DNA of 64,000 nucleotides, from positions 62,001 to 126,000 of the forward strand of contig NZ_FTPB01000004.1 of NCBI RefSeq assembly GCF_900155595.1, in the 5' to 3' direction. Under the pieces are notes generated by a model. The model ran no database searches and was not told where the DNA came from. It worked only from the letters and a program-made list of their open reading frames with translations. Shown here one piece after another: positions 1-11,553 of this stretch. Source of the DNA: Actinomyces mediterranea (GTDB lineage: Bacteria > Actinomycetota > Actinomycetes > Actinomycetales > Actinomycetaceae). Positions within the stretch are counted from its first letter, which is position 1; each line of letters begins with the position of its first letter. The translations under genes and the position numbers were made by a program.

Positions 1-418
1 CATCTACTCCCGAGCGTATCGCGACGGTAACTTCAGTTCGCTGGTCGGTGCCTCTAAATACTTGTTTAGACTGACGGGAGACGCTATCCACAAGAACTCT
101 GGAAACGAGATCGCCAGACTGGCGGGCGACGTCAGCGCTCAGAGCATTTTTCAGCGGGACTATTCTATTGTAAAGGCTCATGCTACAGACGCCATTCAAG
201 GCCTACAGGAATCAGTCATCATCGCCCACCAGAACGGGAATACGCTAAATGAGATAAAGGCGCGAATCGCTATTCTTTGGCTGCTCCCCCCAGATGATGA
301 CAGAGCCAAGCGCCAGTGGCGCAAGATCCGATGTCTATCCGGTGAGGTGGAGAGCTGGAACCTCCAACGATCGTTCCGGAAACTTGAGAGTCGTTTTGGC
401 TCCCACCTGAACGATTAA
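1..418 (+). CDS. 3' end of an unrecognised protein (5' end outside window)
   Basis: An open frame runs in from the left edge (first full codon at base 2) and stops at 418, giving about 138 visible residues. A TTG at 62 could act as a start, but the frame is open upstream of it, so this is more likely the C-terminal part of a longer protein. The visible part looks soluble and helical, with many Arg/Lys/Asp residues and no membrane segment or signal peptide. I recognise no family motif. It lies directly next to decayed insertion-sequence DNA, so it may be accessory or itself truncated. Function unknown. Confidence 0.45.
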   Translation, partial: IYSRAYRDGNFSSLVGASKYLFRLTGDAIHKNSGNEIARLAGDVSAQSIFQRDYSIVKAHATDAIQGLQESVIIAHQNGNTLNEIKARIAILWLLPPDDDRAKRQWRKIRCLSGEVESWNLQRSFRKLESRFGSHLND

Positions 419-603
419 ACTTACCGCCAAGCAAGTCTCATGGTGGCTCGATATTCTCTGGCACTGATGTGGTGCGAGTAGTACAGGCGGGTGCGGTAGC
501 GGAAGCCGAATCCGATGCCTCGCACCCGACTCCTGACCTGACTTGGACCTCTTGGGTGGGTTTTGGGGGCTCTTCGGACTTGAGCGTGGGGTGGGGGATG
601 TGC

Positions 604-878
604 TGTCAAGTTTCTGGACAGTGTTTGTGGTGTTCCTTGTTGTTGTCAGGTCGCGAAGGCCCAGTTCGTGTTGGTTCGGTTGGCCCAGGCCTTGGCTGGG
701 GGGAGGTAGCCGAGCGCGGAGTGGAATCGGGTCTCATTGTAGAAGCGAATCCATTCGCCAATCTCGTGTTTCGTATCAATCCCTCCGGCATGCTGTTGTT
801 GATAATAGAATTCAACTTTAAGGGTTGCGAAAAACGATTCAGCCACGGCGTTATCATAGCATGTCGCAACGCGTCCTT
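604..878 (-). mobile_element. IS3-family transposase C-terminal fragment with element end
   Basis: On the minus strand the frame reads RVATCYDNAVAESFFATLK and then FYNETRFHSALGYLPPAKAW. This is the C-terminal end of an IS3-family OrfB (DDE transposase), including the final conserved Glu region (AESFFATLK) and the typical xRxHSALGYLPP tail. The stop is near 646. The sequence TGTCAAGTTTCTGGACA at 604-620 resembles an IS3-family terminal inverted repeat and would be the element's right end. The upstream catalytic part is missing: at about 878 the sequence changes to a different IS3 element. A dead remnant. Confidence 0.7.
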
Positions 879-1515
879 TGGGTCTGCTGCAGATTTGGGT
901 GATAGTGGGTATGTAGTTTGGTGGGTTGTTGTGGTTGTGATCTTTTCGTGTTCGGTGGGGTTAAGTGTGTGAGGTGGTTGTGCTTGCGGTGTCGGTGGTG
1001 GGTGCGTTTGATCCAGGTGGTGATCGCGATACGTAGGTCTTCGCGGCTGGTCCACTGGCGGCGGTCCAGGACATTCTTCTGCAGGAGGTTGAAGAAGGAT
1101 TCCATTGCCGTGTTGTCACCGCCAGCGCCGACTCTGCCGATGGCTCCAACCGTGTGGTGACGGGTGGTCGCGTGCTGTAGTTTCCTTGATCGAAACTGGT
1201 TACCCCTGTCCGAATGCAGCACGCAGCCGTCAACCGTTTGCCCTTTCAATGCGGTGTCGAGTAACAGCATTGTCTAGAGCGTGAACCGCCAGACGGGCTT
1301 TTATATGCGAGTCGATCGAGGAGCCGACGATCCACCCGGAGTACACGTCGTTGATGGCACATAGGTAGATCTTGCCTTCGCCGGTGGAGTGCTCGGAGAT
1401 GTCTGCGAGCCACAATTTGGTTGGCAGCGTCGGCCGCGAACCGGCGTCGCACGAGGCCGTCGAGATCGCCCCAATGGGCTGGGTTCACTAGTGGAACACC
1501 ACGCGTCTTCACCAA
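854..1515 (-). mobile_element. decayed IS3-family orfB (frameshifted transposase)
   Basis: Minus-strand homology to an IS3-family transposase is spread over three frames. FAADAANQ lies near 1430. Then LADISEHSTGEGKIYLCAIN and SIDSHIKARLAVHALDNAV occupy about 1250-1415. Finally VDGCVLHSDRGNQFRS and GDNTAMESFFNLLQKNVLD occupy about 1000-1230. The first DDE Asp region (LADI), second Asp (HSDRG) and Glu (AMESFF) are all visible, but at least two frameshifts separate them, so no functional transposase is made. The 3' end is cut by the fragment at 604-878. The start side is not recognisable. Two different IS3 relatives therefore appear nested or recombined. Confidence 0.7.
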
Positions 1516-1593
1516 GCCCTAGGCTACCGCACCTCCGCAGAAGTCGAAGCCGCCTACAATCACCAACACAACGCAGCACCCGTTGCGCCCTAA
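1501..1593 (+). mobile_element. IS3-like transposase C-terminal scrap, plus strand
   Basis: A short plus-strand frame from about 1504 reads RLHQALGYRTSAEVEAAY and stops at 1593. The motif xxHQALGYRTxAEV is the usual C-terminal tail of another IS3-family transposase subgroup. Only about 30 residues remain. It is opposite in orientation to the two fragments at 604-1515, so at least three IS3-type elements contributed to this 1.1-kb stretch. Confidence 0.6.
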
Positions 1594-1635
1594 CCCCAGA
1601 ACAAAACCCAGAACACTTCAGTGCTGATCGTCAGG

Positions 1636-2478
1636 TCAACGATCCCGCTTCATTCCTTCTTCCAGTCGTGCCACGTGAATGGTGAGGTAAATGACTTCAT
1701 CCTCGGAAATAGGATGATTCAAGCGCAACTCTAACAATGCTCGGATGCGTTCCGCGAGTTGGTAGGCAGTCGGATACTGGTCACGTAGAGTCGACCCGAT
1801 CTTCCCCATTTCTTGGGAGAACTGTCGACCGTCCTTAGCGCGCGTGAAGAAATAGCGCAGATGTGCGGCGAAGCGTGCGGCGTCCACCGAATCAGCATCG
1901 AAGGCATCGCCGTACGCCTCACTCAGCAATTCAAAGATTTGCCTGATGAGACGCGACTGCCGATAGGTCTCGGCCATCGACGAGCTTCCGGTGGTTGCAT
2001 GGAACAGATGCATGGCGAGGGCCGTGGCTTCACCGGAGGGGATCTCAATGCCGCTGGCTGAGCTGATCCTGGTTACCAGTTCCTCCGCCACACGCAACTC
2101 TTCGGGGTGCAGATGCGCTACTTCAGAGCGAAGCGGATACTCCATCTCGTGACCTTGAATGATTCTTTCAATGGCTTGATGGATATGGTCTGCGGCAGCG
2201 ATGATCGCCAAAGGTGGAACGTCGGACCCCAGCTCTCGCACTGCATCGCTGAAAAGCTCGATGACCATTGTCAACCGCTCAGGAGGGATATCGGCAAGCA
2301 GCGCGCCGACCGCATCGGCGTTGTCAGTCGGCACGAATCTGCGAACCACCAGAGCCTCATTCACCTCGTCTCCGCCGCGCAACTTAAAGCCCACTCCGCG
2401 GCCGGTGAGAACCACCTCGCGTCCGAGCTCATCGGTGGCTGGGACGACATTGTTGTTGAAGACGGTCAGAATCTTCAC
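1636..2478 (-). CDS. BglG/LicT-type transcription antiterminator
   Basis: A 280-residue RNA-binding antiterminator of the BglG family, at the usual full length. Residues 1-56 form the CAT RNA-binding domain (starts MKILTVFNNNVV). Two PTS regulation domains follow: PRD1 about 65-170 with His98 and His157, PRD2 about 172-280 with His206 and His268. These sit close to the phosphorylated histidines of LicT. It should bind the RAT hairpin at 5909-5943 and prevent the overlapping terminator from forming when beta-glucosides are being transported. It is the last gene of the leftward operon EIIB, EIICA, bglA, bglG, so it controls its own synthesis. The 53-base gap to the upstream GH1 gene supports co-transcription. 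Confidence 0.92.
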   Translation of the reverse strand: MKILTVFNNNVVPATDELGREVVLTGRGVGFKLRGGDEVNEALVVRRFVPTDNADAVGALLADIPPERLTMVIELFSDAVRELGSDVPPLAIIAAADHIHQAIERIIQGHEMEYPLRSEVAHLHPEELRVAEELVTRISSASGIEIPSGEATALAMHLFHATTGSSSMAETYRQSRLIRQIFELLSEAYGDAFDADSVDAARFAAHLRYFFTRAKDGRQFSQEMGKIGSTLRDQYPTAYQLAERIRALLELRLNHPISEDEVIYLTIHVARLEEGMKRDR

Positions 2479-2531
2479 ATGATCCCCTCCTTACCGATGA
2501 ACTCAGATAGCGTTGAGTCTGCTGACTGTGT

Positions 2532-5611
<3,080 letters not shown>

Positions 5612-5877
5612 CCGTTCGGAATACCAATGGCACGTTGTCCCCGATGACCACCTGGAACTGTCCGCCGGCCTTCACGACCGTGATGACGCCGTCAGCTGCA
5701 TTCACCGCATCGACGTCTACCTTGTCCTCATCACGCAGAATCATGCGCAAACGGGTTGCACAGTGAGTGACGGACCGGATGTTGTCCGTTCCTCCCACTC
5801 CGCCGACGATTTCGTCGGCGAGTTCGTCGTAGTCAACGGCCATGTTCGAATCCTCCTTGATCGAACTACTCCGGGCA

Positions 5878-5910
5878 TAAAAAAGCCCGGGCCGCGGTAC
5901 GCGACCCAGG
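5878..5910 (-). terminator. leader terminator controlled by antitermination
   Basis: Read on the minus strand, the arm at 5900-5910 pairs with 5886-5896 (11 pairs, two of them G-U, three-base loop) and is followed by a U run (CUUUUUUA). This is a strong intrinsic terminator placed before the EIIB gene. Its first bases overlap the last bases of the RAT element, so the two hairpins exclude each other, as in bgl/lic leaders. Confidence 0.88.
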
Positions 5911-5943
5911 TTTTGCCTCAACTCAGAGGGAGAGTAACAACCC
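5909..5943 (-). promoter_or_regulatory. RAT (ribonucleic antiterminator) site
   Basis: On the minus strand the leader reads GGGTTGTTACT, then 15 bases, then GAGGCAAAACC. This matches the BglG/LicT RAT pattern (GGATTGTTACT ... AGGCAAAACC) at both ends and at the right length. Its 3' end overlaps the terminator stem at 5900-5910. The likely ligand is the BglG-type protein encoded by the last gene of the same operon. Confidence 0.9.
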
Positions 5944-5969
5944 TGTTGAAGTCAGTGACTCCAGTTACG

Positions 5970-5999
5970 ATGCTAGAGGATCATCAGCGATCGACGCAA
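5970..5999 (-). promoter_or_regulatory. candidate promoter of beta-glucoside operon
   Basis: On the minus strand TTGCGT (5994-5999) and TAGCAT (5970-5975) are separated by 18 bases and would start transcription about 20 bases before the RAT element. The boxes match consensus only moderately; placement relative to the RAT is the main support. Confidence 0.4.
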
Positions 6000-6051
6000 G
6001 GGTTCTTCGCGGATGCAACAGTACGGAAGGGTCTGTCCGAGCGGGGGAATC

Positions 6052-6888
6052 ATGGAGCGCATCATCTTCGTTGACGTGGATGGCACCCTGGTGGATTATG
6101 ACAATGTTCTGCCCTCCTCAGCGATCACGGCGATCCGTGCGGCACGTGACGCAGGTCATCAGGTCTTCCTCAGCACGGGGCGCAGCCGTGCCGAGATCTA
6201 TCCCGAGATCTGGGACATCGGGATAGACGGCATGATCGGAGGCAACGGCTCCTATATCGAGCACGACGATCATGTGGTCTTTCATCAAACACTCAGCGGC
6301 GAACAATGCCGGGCAGTAGTCGACTGGCTCAATGAACGTGGCTGCGAATTTTACCTCGAAGCCAACTCCGGTCTATATGAGAGTCCGTCTTTTGAAACCG
6401 TGGGAGAGCCAGTCATACGTTCCTATGCCGCAGGCAAGGGAGAAGTTGGAGCCTCCATCCTGCGCGTGCGCGATGTATTCCCGGACATGATCTTCGGCGC
6501 CGACTTGGTACGCGACGATGTCAACAAGATCAGCTTCATCCTCAATTCCTTCGACGATCATCTCGAATCGGCGAAGACTTTCTCGGATCTCGCTGCGGGT
6601 ACATGGGGTGGAAGGGGAGCGAGTGCTCTCTTCGGTGACTTAGGGCTGCCCGCGATCGACAAAGCACGGTCGGTCGACATCCTGCTCGACCATCTGGGAG
6701 CCGACCGGTCCGTTACCGTCGCGTTCGGAGATGCCCCTATTGACTTGCCCATGTTCGAAGCATGTTCGTACGCAGTCGCAATGGGGAATGCAAGTGACGA
6801 AGTCAAAGCGGTCGCTGACATGGTGACAGCAGACGTTGCGGACGACGGCCTAGCCAAGGCATTCGAGCAACTCGGGTTGACGATGTGA
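6052..6888 (+). CDS. Cof-type HAD-superfamily phosphatase
   Basis: A 278-residue cytosolic HAD hydrolase of the Cof/IIB subclass. Motif I is DVDGTLVD (residues 7-14, nucleophile and acid Asp). Motif II is the Ser/Thr in LSTGRSR, and motif IV is GDAPIDLPMFE followed by the typical AVAMGNASDEVKAVAD. Start chosen at ATG 6052, where the HAD motif begins directly and GGGGGA lies just upstream. It is divergent from the beta-glucoside PTS operon and shares its promoter region, so it may dephosphorylate a sugar phosphate or FMN-like metabolite. The substrate cannot be inferred. Confidence 0.85.
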   Translation: MERIIFVDVDGTLVDYDNVLPSSAITAIRAARDAGHQVFLSTGRSRAEIYPEIWDIGIDGMIGGNGSYIEHDDHVVFHQTLSGEQCRAVVDWLNERGCEFYLEANSGLYESPSFETVGEPVIRSYAAGKGEVGASILRVRDVFPDMIFGADLVRDDVNKISFILNSFDDHLESAKTFSDLAAGTWGGRGASALFGDLGLPAIDKARSVDILLDHLGADRSVTVAFGDAPIDLPMFEACSYAVAMGNASDEVKAVADMVTADVADDGLAKAFEQLGLTM

Positions 6889-6998
6889 CCGCACGACGTG
6901 GAGCCGGATGCTGGGAGGGATTCCTCCACAACCACGTGCTGTCCCTCATCCATCGCAGCCCCGGATGTGCGTGAATCTTCCACCTGCCCAATAGACTG

Positions 6999-7320
6999 AG
7001 CCGCATCAGCGTCCGCGGAGCCCGCGAGAACAACCTCAAGAACGCTGACGTTGACATCCCCAAATACAGATTCACCGTCGACCGGGGTCTACGGCTCAGC
7101 GAAGTCTTCCCCTCGTCCACGACACCATCGCCGCCGAGGCGACGCGTCAGCTCAATTCGACACACACACTGCCTTCGTCCAGGGCATCCTCAACTCCTCG
7201 CCCAGCCCCGACGTCGATTCCCTGTCCGGTCTGACCGTCTCGATCATCGTCGATCAGGAGCCCATAGGAGCCACTCCCCGCTCTACGGTGGGCGGGCGAT
7301 GGGAGCCCCGAGCGGACTGA
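6999..7320 (+). pseudogene. UvrA-like ATPase fossil (N-terminal part)
   Basis: From about 7002 the plus strand reads ISVRGARENNLKNADVDIPK, the start of UvrA-family ATPases. After a frameshift the continuation is GVYGSAKSS (a damaged Walker A), then TAFVQGIL and LSGLTVSIIVDQEPIGATPR. The order and spacing match the N-terminal nucleotide-binding domain of the short UvrA paralogues linked to drug resistance. The frame is shifted at least once, the P-loop is altered, and everything after about 7310 is missing. Broken gene squeezed between the HAD gene and gnd. Confidence 0.7.
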
Positions 7321-7331
7321 GGACGGACTTC

Positions 7332-8798
7332 TCAATCCCACTTCTCCTCAGCACGCCCCTCCTGCGCCCACAACACGTGGTAGACGCCGTCGGGATCGTC
7401 GACGCGGTGGTAGGTGTGAGACCCGAAGAAATCACGCTGGCCCTGAATGAGGGCGGCGGGTAGACGCTCGGCGCGCAACTGATCCACATAGGCCAGAGAG
7501 GACGCGAACGCGGGGATGGGAACGCCTGCGCGCGCCGCAGTCGCGACGACCTCGCGCCACGAGGGCAGTGCGGCCGACAGTGCCGAAGAGAACACCGGCG
7601 CCGCCAGGAGCGAGCCCAACTCCGGGTCAGCCTCGTAGGCCCGGGTGATGTCATCGAGGAAACGGGCTCGGATAATGCATCCACCGCGCCAAATCCGCGC
7701 CATCGCGCCCAAATCGATATCCCAGCCGTTGAGGTCGCTCGCGGCGGCGATCTCATGGAAGCCCTGCGCGTAGGCGGCGATCTTCGACCCGTAGAGCGCC
7801 TGCTTGACGGCATCAACGAATGCGCCCAGATCGGCGAGGGCGATGGGGGAGAGCCCTGGATCGATATCCGCTGAGCGCACCGCGTCTCTTTGCGCCGACG
7901 AGGACGACACGGCACGGGCGAAGGTTGCCTCAACGATCGCGGGAACTGCGACACCCAAGTCGAGGGCGGTCTGCGAGGTCCACGTGCCCGTGCCCTTCTG
8001 GCCCGCGGCATCCACGACGACATCGACGAAGGGCAGGCCCGTTGCGGGATCGACCCTGCGGAGCACCTCGGTCGTGATATCGATGAGGTAGGAGTCCAGC
8101 TCGGAATCCTTCCACGAGGCGAAGACCTCCGCGATCTCGGCGACGCCCAATCCCGCTGCGTGGCGCAACAGGTCATAGGCCTCGGCGATGAGCTGCATGT
8201 CAGCGTATTCGATGCCGTTGTGAACCATCTTCACGAAGTGGCCCGCGCCGTCGGGGCCGACGCGGGTGCAGCAGGGCACTGCGTCGACATGCGCGGAGAT
8301 CGATTCGAGCATCGGGCCGAGCCGATCGTAGGAGGCCGCGGTTCCCCCCGGCATGATCGACGGGCCGAGCAGCGCCCCCTCTTCACCGCCGGACACGCCC
8401 ATTCCGACGAAGTGGATGCCCCTCTCTCGCAGAGCCTCCTCGCGGCGCTGGGTATCGCGGTAGAAAGTATTCCCCGCGTCGACGATGATGTCGCCGGGGT
8501 CGAGCACAGGGGAGAGCTGATCGATGACGGCCTCGGTCGCCGACCCCGCCTGCACCATGATGATGACGACGCGGGGGGCGCGCAGCGATGCGACGAAGGA
8601 TTCGAGGTCGTCGGCGGGCACGAAGGCGCCCTCGTCGCCGTGGGCGGCGATAAGGCGCTGCGTACGCGCGGGAGTGCGGTTGTACACGGCGACACAATGT
8701 CCGTGGCGTGCGAGATTGCGCGCCAGATTCGCCCCCATCACCCCCAGGCCGTAGACGCCGACGTCTGCCGTTGGAGGAGTCGAAGACGCGATGGTCAT
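7332..8798 (-). CDS. gnd: 6-phosphogluconate dehydrogenase, decarboxylating
   Basis: A 488-residue enzyme converting 6-phosphogluconate and NADP+ to ribulose 5-phosphate and CO2. The Rossmann motif is GLGVMGANLARNLARHG near the N terminus. Further family signatures are GVSGGEEGALLGPSIMPGG, KMVHNGIEYADMQ with the catalytic Lys and nearby His-Asn, KGTGTWT, and the C-terminal RDFFGSHTYHR. Full length compared with other Gnd proteins (about 470-490). Transcribed away from zwf-opcA-pgl across a 218-base divergent region, so the whole oxidative pentose phosphate branch is encoded here. Confidence 0.96.
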   Translation of the reverse strand: MTIASSTPPTADVGVYGLGVMGANLARNLARHGHCVAVYNRTPARTQRLIAAHGDEGAFVPADDLESFVASLRAPRVVIIMVQAGSATEAVIDQLSPVLDPGDIIVDAGNTFYRDTQRREEALRERGIHFVGMGVSGGEEGALLGPSIMPGGTAASYDRLGPMLESISAHVDAVPCCTRVGPDGAGHFVKMVHNGIEYADMQLIAEAYDLLRHAAGLGVAEIAEVFASWKDSELDSYLIDITTEVLRRVDPATGLPFVDVVVDAAGQKGTGTWTSQTALDLGVAVPAIVEATFARAVSSSSAQRDAVRSADIDPGLSPIALADLGAFVDAVKQALYGSKIAAYAQGFHEIAAASDLNGWDIDLGAMARIWRGGCIIRARFLDDITRAYEADPELGSLLAAPVFSSALSAALPSWREVVATAARAGVPIPAFASSLAYVDQLRAERLPAALIQGQRDFFGSHTYHRVDDPDGVYHVLWAQEGRAEEKWD

Positions 8799-9016
8799 AC
8801 TGAGTCATCCCTTCCTGGTCGCCCGCGCGGGCGGTGCGAAACCGCGAACCGGGCCAGCCTATCGCCGTCTCGCCGCTGAGGCCCCGCAAAGCGCGGCCCA
8901 TCCCATGATTCGGGCCGATTCGGCGCGCCCGATCCTTCGTCGAGAGACAGCGGCGCAGCGCGCCTATAGTTGAGCCGATCCAGTGCGATGCTGTGACTCA
9001 TCGAAGGAGGATTGGC

Positions 9017-10600
9017 GTGCATGAACCGATCGACCAGTTGAACGGCGCAACGACGGGCCGTACCGACTCGGCCAATCCGCTGTTGGATGCGCGTGACCTG
9101 CGCCTGCCGCGGATCGCAGACCCGTGCGTCCTCGTCATGTTCGGACTCACCGGCGACCTCGCCCGCAAGAAGCTCCTGCCCGCGATCTACGACCTCGCCA
9201 ACCGGGGGCTGTTATCCCCCTCGTTCAGCCTCGTCGGAGTGGGCAGACGCGAGTGGAGAGACGACGACATGCGCGACTACGTGCGCCGAGCCGCGACGGC
9301 CGGGGCGAGGACCCCGTGGCGCGACTCCATTTGGGACCAACTTGCAGCGGGGATGCGCTTCGTCGAGTTCTCCTCCTTCACGGACGACTCCGCCTACGCG
9401 CGCCTCACCGACGTCGTATCCGCCATCGACCAGGTGCGGGGGACTCGCGGGAACCGTGCGTTCTACCTGTCGATCCCGCCGGGCTGGTTCCCCGCCGTCA
9501 CCGAGCGGATCGCCGATTCGGGGCTCATCGAGAAGACGCCGGGCGCCTGGAGGCGCGTCATCATTGAGAAGCCCTTCGGTCACGACCGGAACTCCGCCCG
9601 CGAACTCGACGACCTCATCTCCAGGATCGTCGACCCCGACGACGTATTCCGCGTCGACCACTATCTGGGCAAAGAAACCGTCCAGAACATCCTCGCCCTG
9701 CGTTTTGCGAATACGATCCTCGAACCCGTGTGGAACCAGCGCTACGTCGACCATGTGCAGATCACCATGGCCGAGGACATCGGCATCGGAACGCGCGCCG
9801 GTTACTTCGACACGATCGGTGCCGCGCGCGATGTCATCCAGAACCATCTGCTCCAACTCCTCGCTCTCACCGCAATGGAAGAGCCGACCTCGATGGAGGC
9901 GAGCGCCGTGCGTTCGGAGAAGGAGAAGCTCCTCGCGGCGGTCCGCCTGGAGCGCTACGGCGTCCTCGATCTCGATGCGACGACGGCGCGGGGCCGCTAC
10001 TCCAGCGGCTACCAGGGCGGGCGCCCCGTCCTCGGATACCTCGATGAGGAGGGCGTGCCCGCCGAGTCGACCACCGAGACCTTCGCGGCGCTGCGCTTGC
10101 AGATCGAGAACCGACGCTGGGCGGGAGTGCCCTTCTACCTGCGCGCGGGCAAGCGCCTGGCCAGGAGAGTCACCGAGGTCGCAGTCGTCTTCAAAAAACC
10201 GCCTTTCTTGCCCTACGATTCGGCGTCGACCTTCGACCTGGGGGCGAATGCCGTCGTTTTGCGCATCCAACCGCATGAGGGCATGACGGTGCGCCTCGCC
10301 TCGAAGGTGCCGGGCGCGCAGATGCAGTTGCGCGATGTATCAGTCGACTTCGGCTACGGGTCCTCCTTCAACGAGGAGTCGCCCGAGGCATACGAGCGGC
10401 TCATCCTCGATGCCCTCCTCGGTGACGCGCCGCTGTTCCCCCACCAGCGCGAGGTCGACCTGTCGTGGAGTATCCTCGACCCCGTCATCGCCCACTGGGA
10501 GGCCGCGGGTGCTCCCGAGGGATACCGGCCCGGTTCATGGGGCCCCGACTCCGCCCACGAGTTGCTCGCACGCGATGGACGCTCCTGGAGGCGGTCATGA
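9017..10600 (+). CDS. zwf: glucose-6-phosphate 1-dehydrogenase
   Basis: A 527-residue first enzyme of the oxidative pentose phosphate pathway. The nucleotide-binding motif is FGLTGDLARKKLLPAIYDL and the substrate/catalytic motif is RVDHYLGKETVQN. Start chosen at GTG 9017 because GAAGGAGG at 9003-9010 precedes it by six bases; an upstream ATG at 8993 would place that site inside the gene. It overlaps opcA by four bases (ATGA), so the genes are translationally coupled. Confidence 0.95.
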   Translation: MHEPIDQLNGATTGRTDSANPLLDARDLRLPRIADPCVLVMFGLTGDLARKKLLPAIYDLANRGLLSPSFSLVGVGRREWRDDDMRDYVRRAATAGARTPWRDSIWDQLAAGMRFVEFSSFTDDSAYARLTDVVSAIDQVRGTRGNRAFYLSIPPGWFPAVTERIADSGLIEKTPGAWRRVIIEKPFGHDRNSARELDDLISRIVDPDDVFRVDHYLGKETVQNILALRFANTILEPVWNQRYVDHVQITMAEDIGIGTRAGYFDTIGAARDVIQNHLLQLLALTAMEEPTSMEASAVRSEKEKLLAAVRLERYGVLDLDATTARGRYSSGYQGGRPVLGYLDEEGVPAESTTETFAALRLQIENRRWAGVPFYLRAGKRLARRVTEVAVVFKKPPFLPYDSASTFDLGANAVVLRIQPHEGMTVRLASKVPGAQMQLRDVSVDFGYGSSFNEESPEAYERLILDALLGDAPLFPHQREVDLSWSILDPVIAHWEAAGAPEGYRPGSWGPDSAHELLARDGRSWRRS

Positions 10601-11553
10601 TCACCACACTGACGGACACGACCACTGACGAGGTGGCGGCGCGCCTCCTCGGCGACGAGAGCGTCTCTGGGGGTTCGCGCGTACTCACCCTCATCATCGA
10701 CACCGACGCAGATGCCCTTGAGGAGGCGCTCACTGCGGCTCACGGGGCGAGCCGGGACCACCCGTGCCGCATCATCGCCGTCATCGCCGACCCGCGGGAG
10801 AACGGTGCAGCGGGCGGGGGAATGGACGCGCAGATCCGAACCGGTGGAGATACGGGTGCCGGAGAGACCCTCGTACTTCGCGCAACGGGCGAGGTCGCAG
10901 CCCACACCGACACCCTGGTCGTCCCCTTCATTCTCCCCGACATCCCCGTCGTCGCCTGGTGGCCGGCGATCCCCCCTTCGGTGCCCTCCTCCAGTCCCCT
11001 CGGGGCGCTCGCGGGCACGAGGATCACAAACACGCCCGCCCTGACCGACCCGGTTGGCGCGCTCGCCGCCCTGGCCCCGGGGATGCGCCACGGCGACATC
11101 GATCTGGCGTGGACGCGCATCACCCTGTGGCGGGCGATGATCGCCTCCGTTCTCAGCCCCTACGCGACGGGTGGAGCCATCGGACACATCACAGTCGCTG
11201 GTGAACCGGGCAATGCATCCCTCGCGCTCATGGCGCAATGGCTCGGCTCGCGCCTCGCTGTCCCCGTCGGCATCGTCGACTCCGATGGTTTCTCCGGGAT
11301 CAGGGAGATCACCGTCGACGGCTCCTTCGGACGGATCATCATTGCGCGCCTCGATCAGGAGCGCGTGTCGATCACCGGTCCCGATGGGCAGGGGAGGAGG
11401 GTCGTCACGATGGCCCGGCGCGAACCTGTGACCACGCTCGACGAGGAACTGCGCCGCCTCAGCCCCGACCCCGTCTTCGAAGAGATACTCGCCCTATTCG
11501 CCGACTCCCACGGGTGCCCGACCTGCTTCGACGACGCGCAGTCGGAGGAATAA
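10597..11553 (+). CDS. opcA: glucose-6-phosphate dehydrogenase assembly protein OpcA
   Basis: A 318-residue protein with the OpcA pattern: an N-terminal alpha/beta domain (TLIIDTDADALEEAL, PCRIIAVIADPRE), the mid segment PDIPVVAWWPAIPP, and a C-terminal domain ending in a Cys pair (GCPTCFDD). OpcA is needed for assembly or activity of Zwf in cyanobacteria and actinobacteria. The start ATG overlaps the zwf stop (ATGA). Assignment rests on sequence pattern plus the conserved zwf-opcA-pgl order. Confidence 0.93.
   Translation: MITTLTDTTTDEVAARLLGDESVSGGSRVLTLIIDTDADALEEALTAAHGASRDHPCRIIAVIADPRENGAAGGGMDAQIRTGGDTGAGETLVLRATGEVAAHTDTLVVPFILPDIPVVAWWPAIPPSVPSSSPLGALAGTRITNTPALTDPVGALAALAPGMRHGDIDLAWTRITLWRAMIASVLSPYATGGAIGHITVAGEPGNASLALMAQWLGSRLAVPVGIVDSDGFSGIREITVDGSFGRIIIARLDQERVSITGPDGQGRRVVTMARREPVTTLDEELRRLSPDPVFEEILALFADSHGCPTCFDDAQSEE

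Noticed and set aside
8993-9016. An upstream ATG for zwf at 8993
   Set aside because: The strong GAAGGAGG site at 9003-9010 would fall inside the gene; GTG 9017 has correct spacing.
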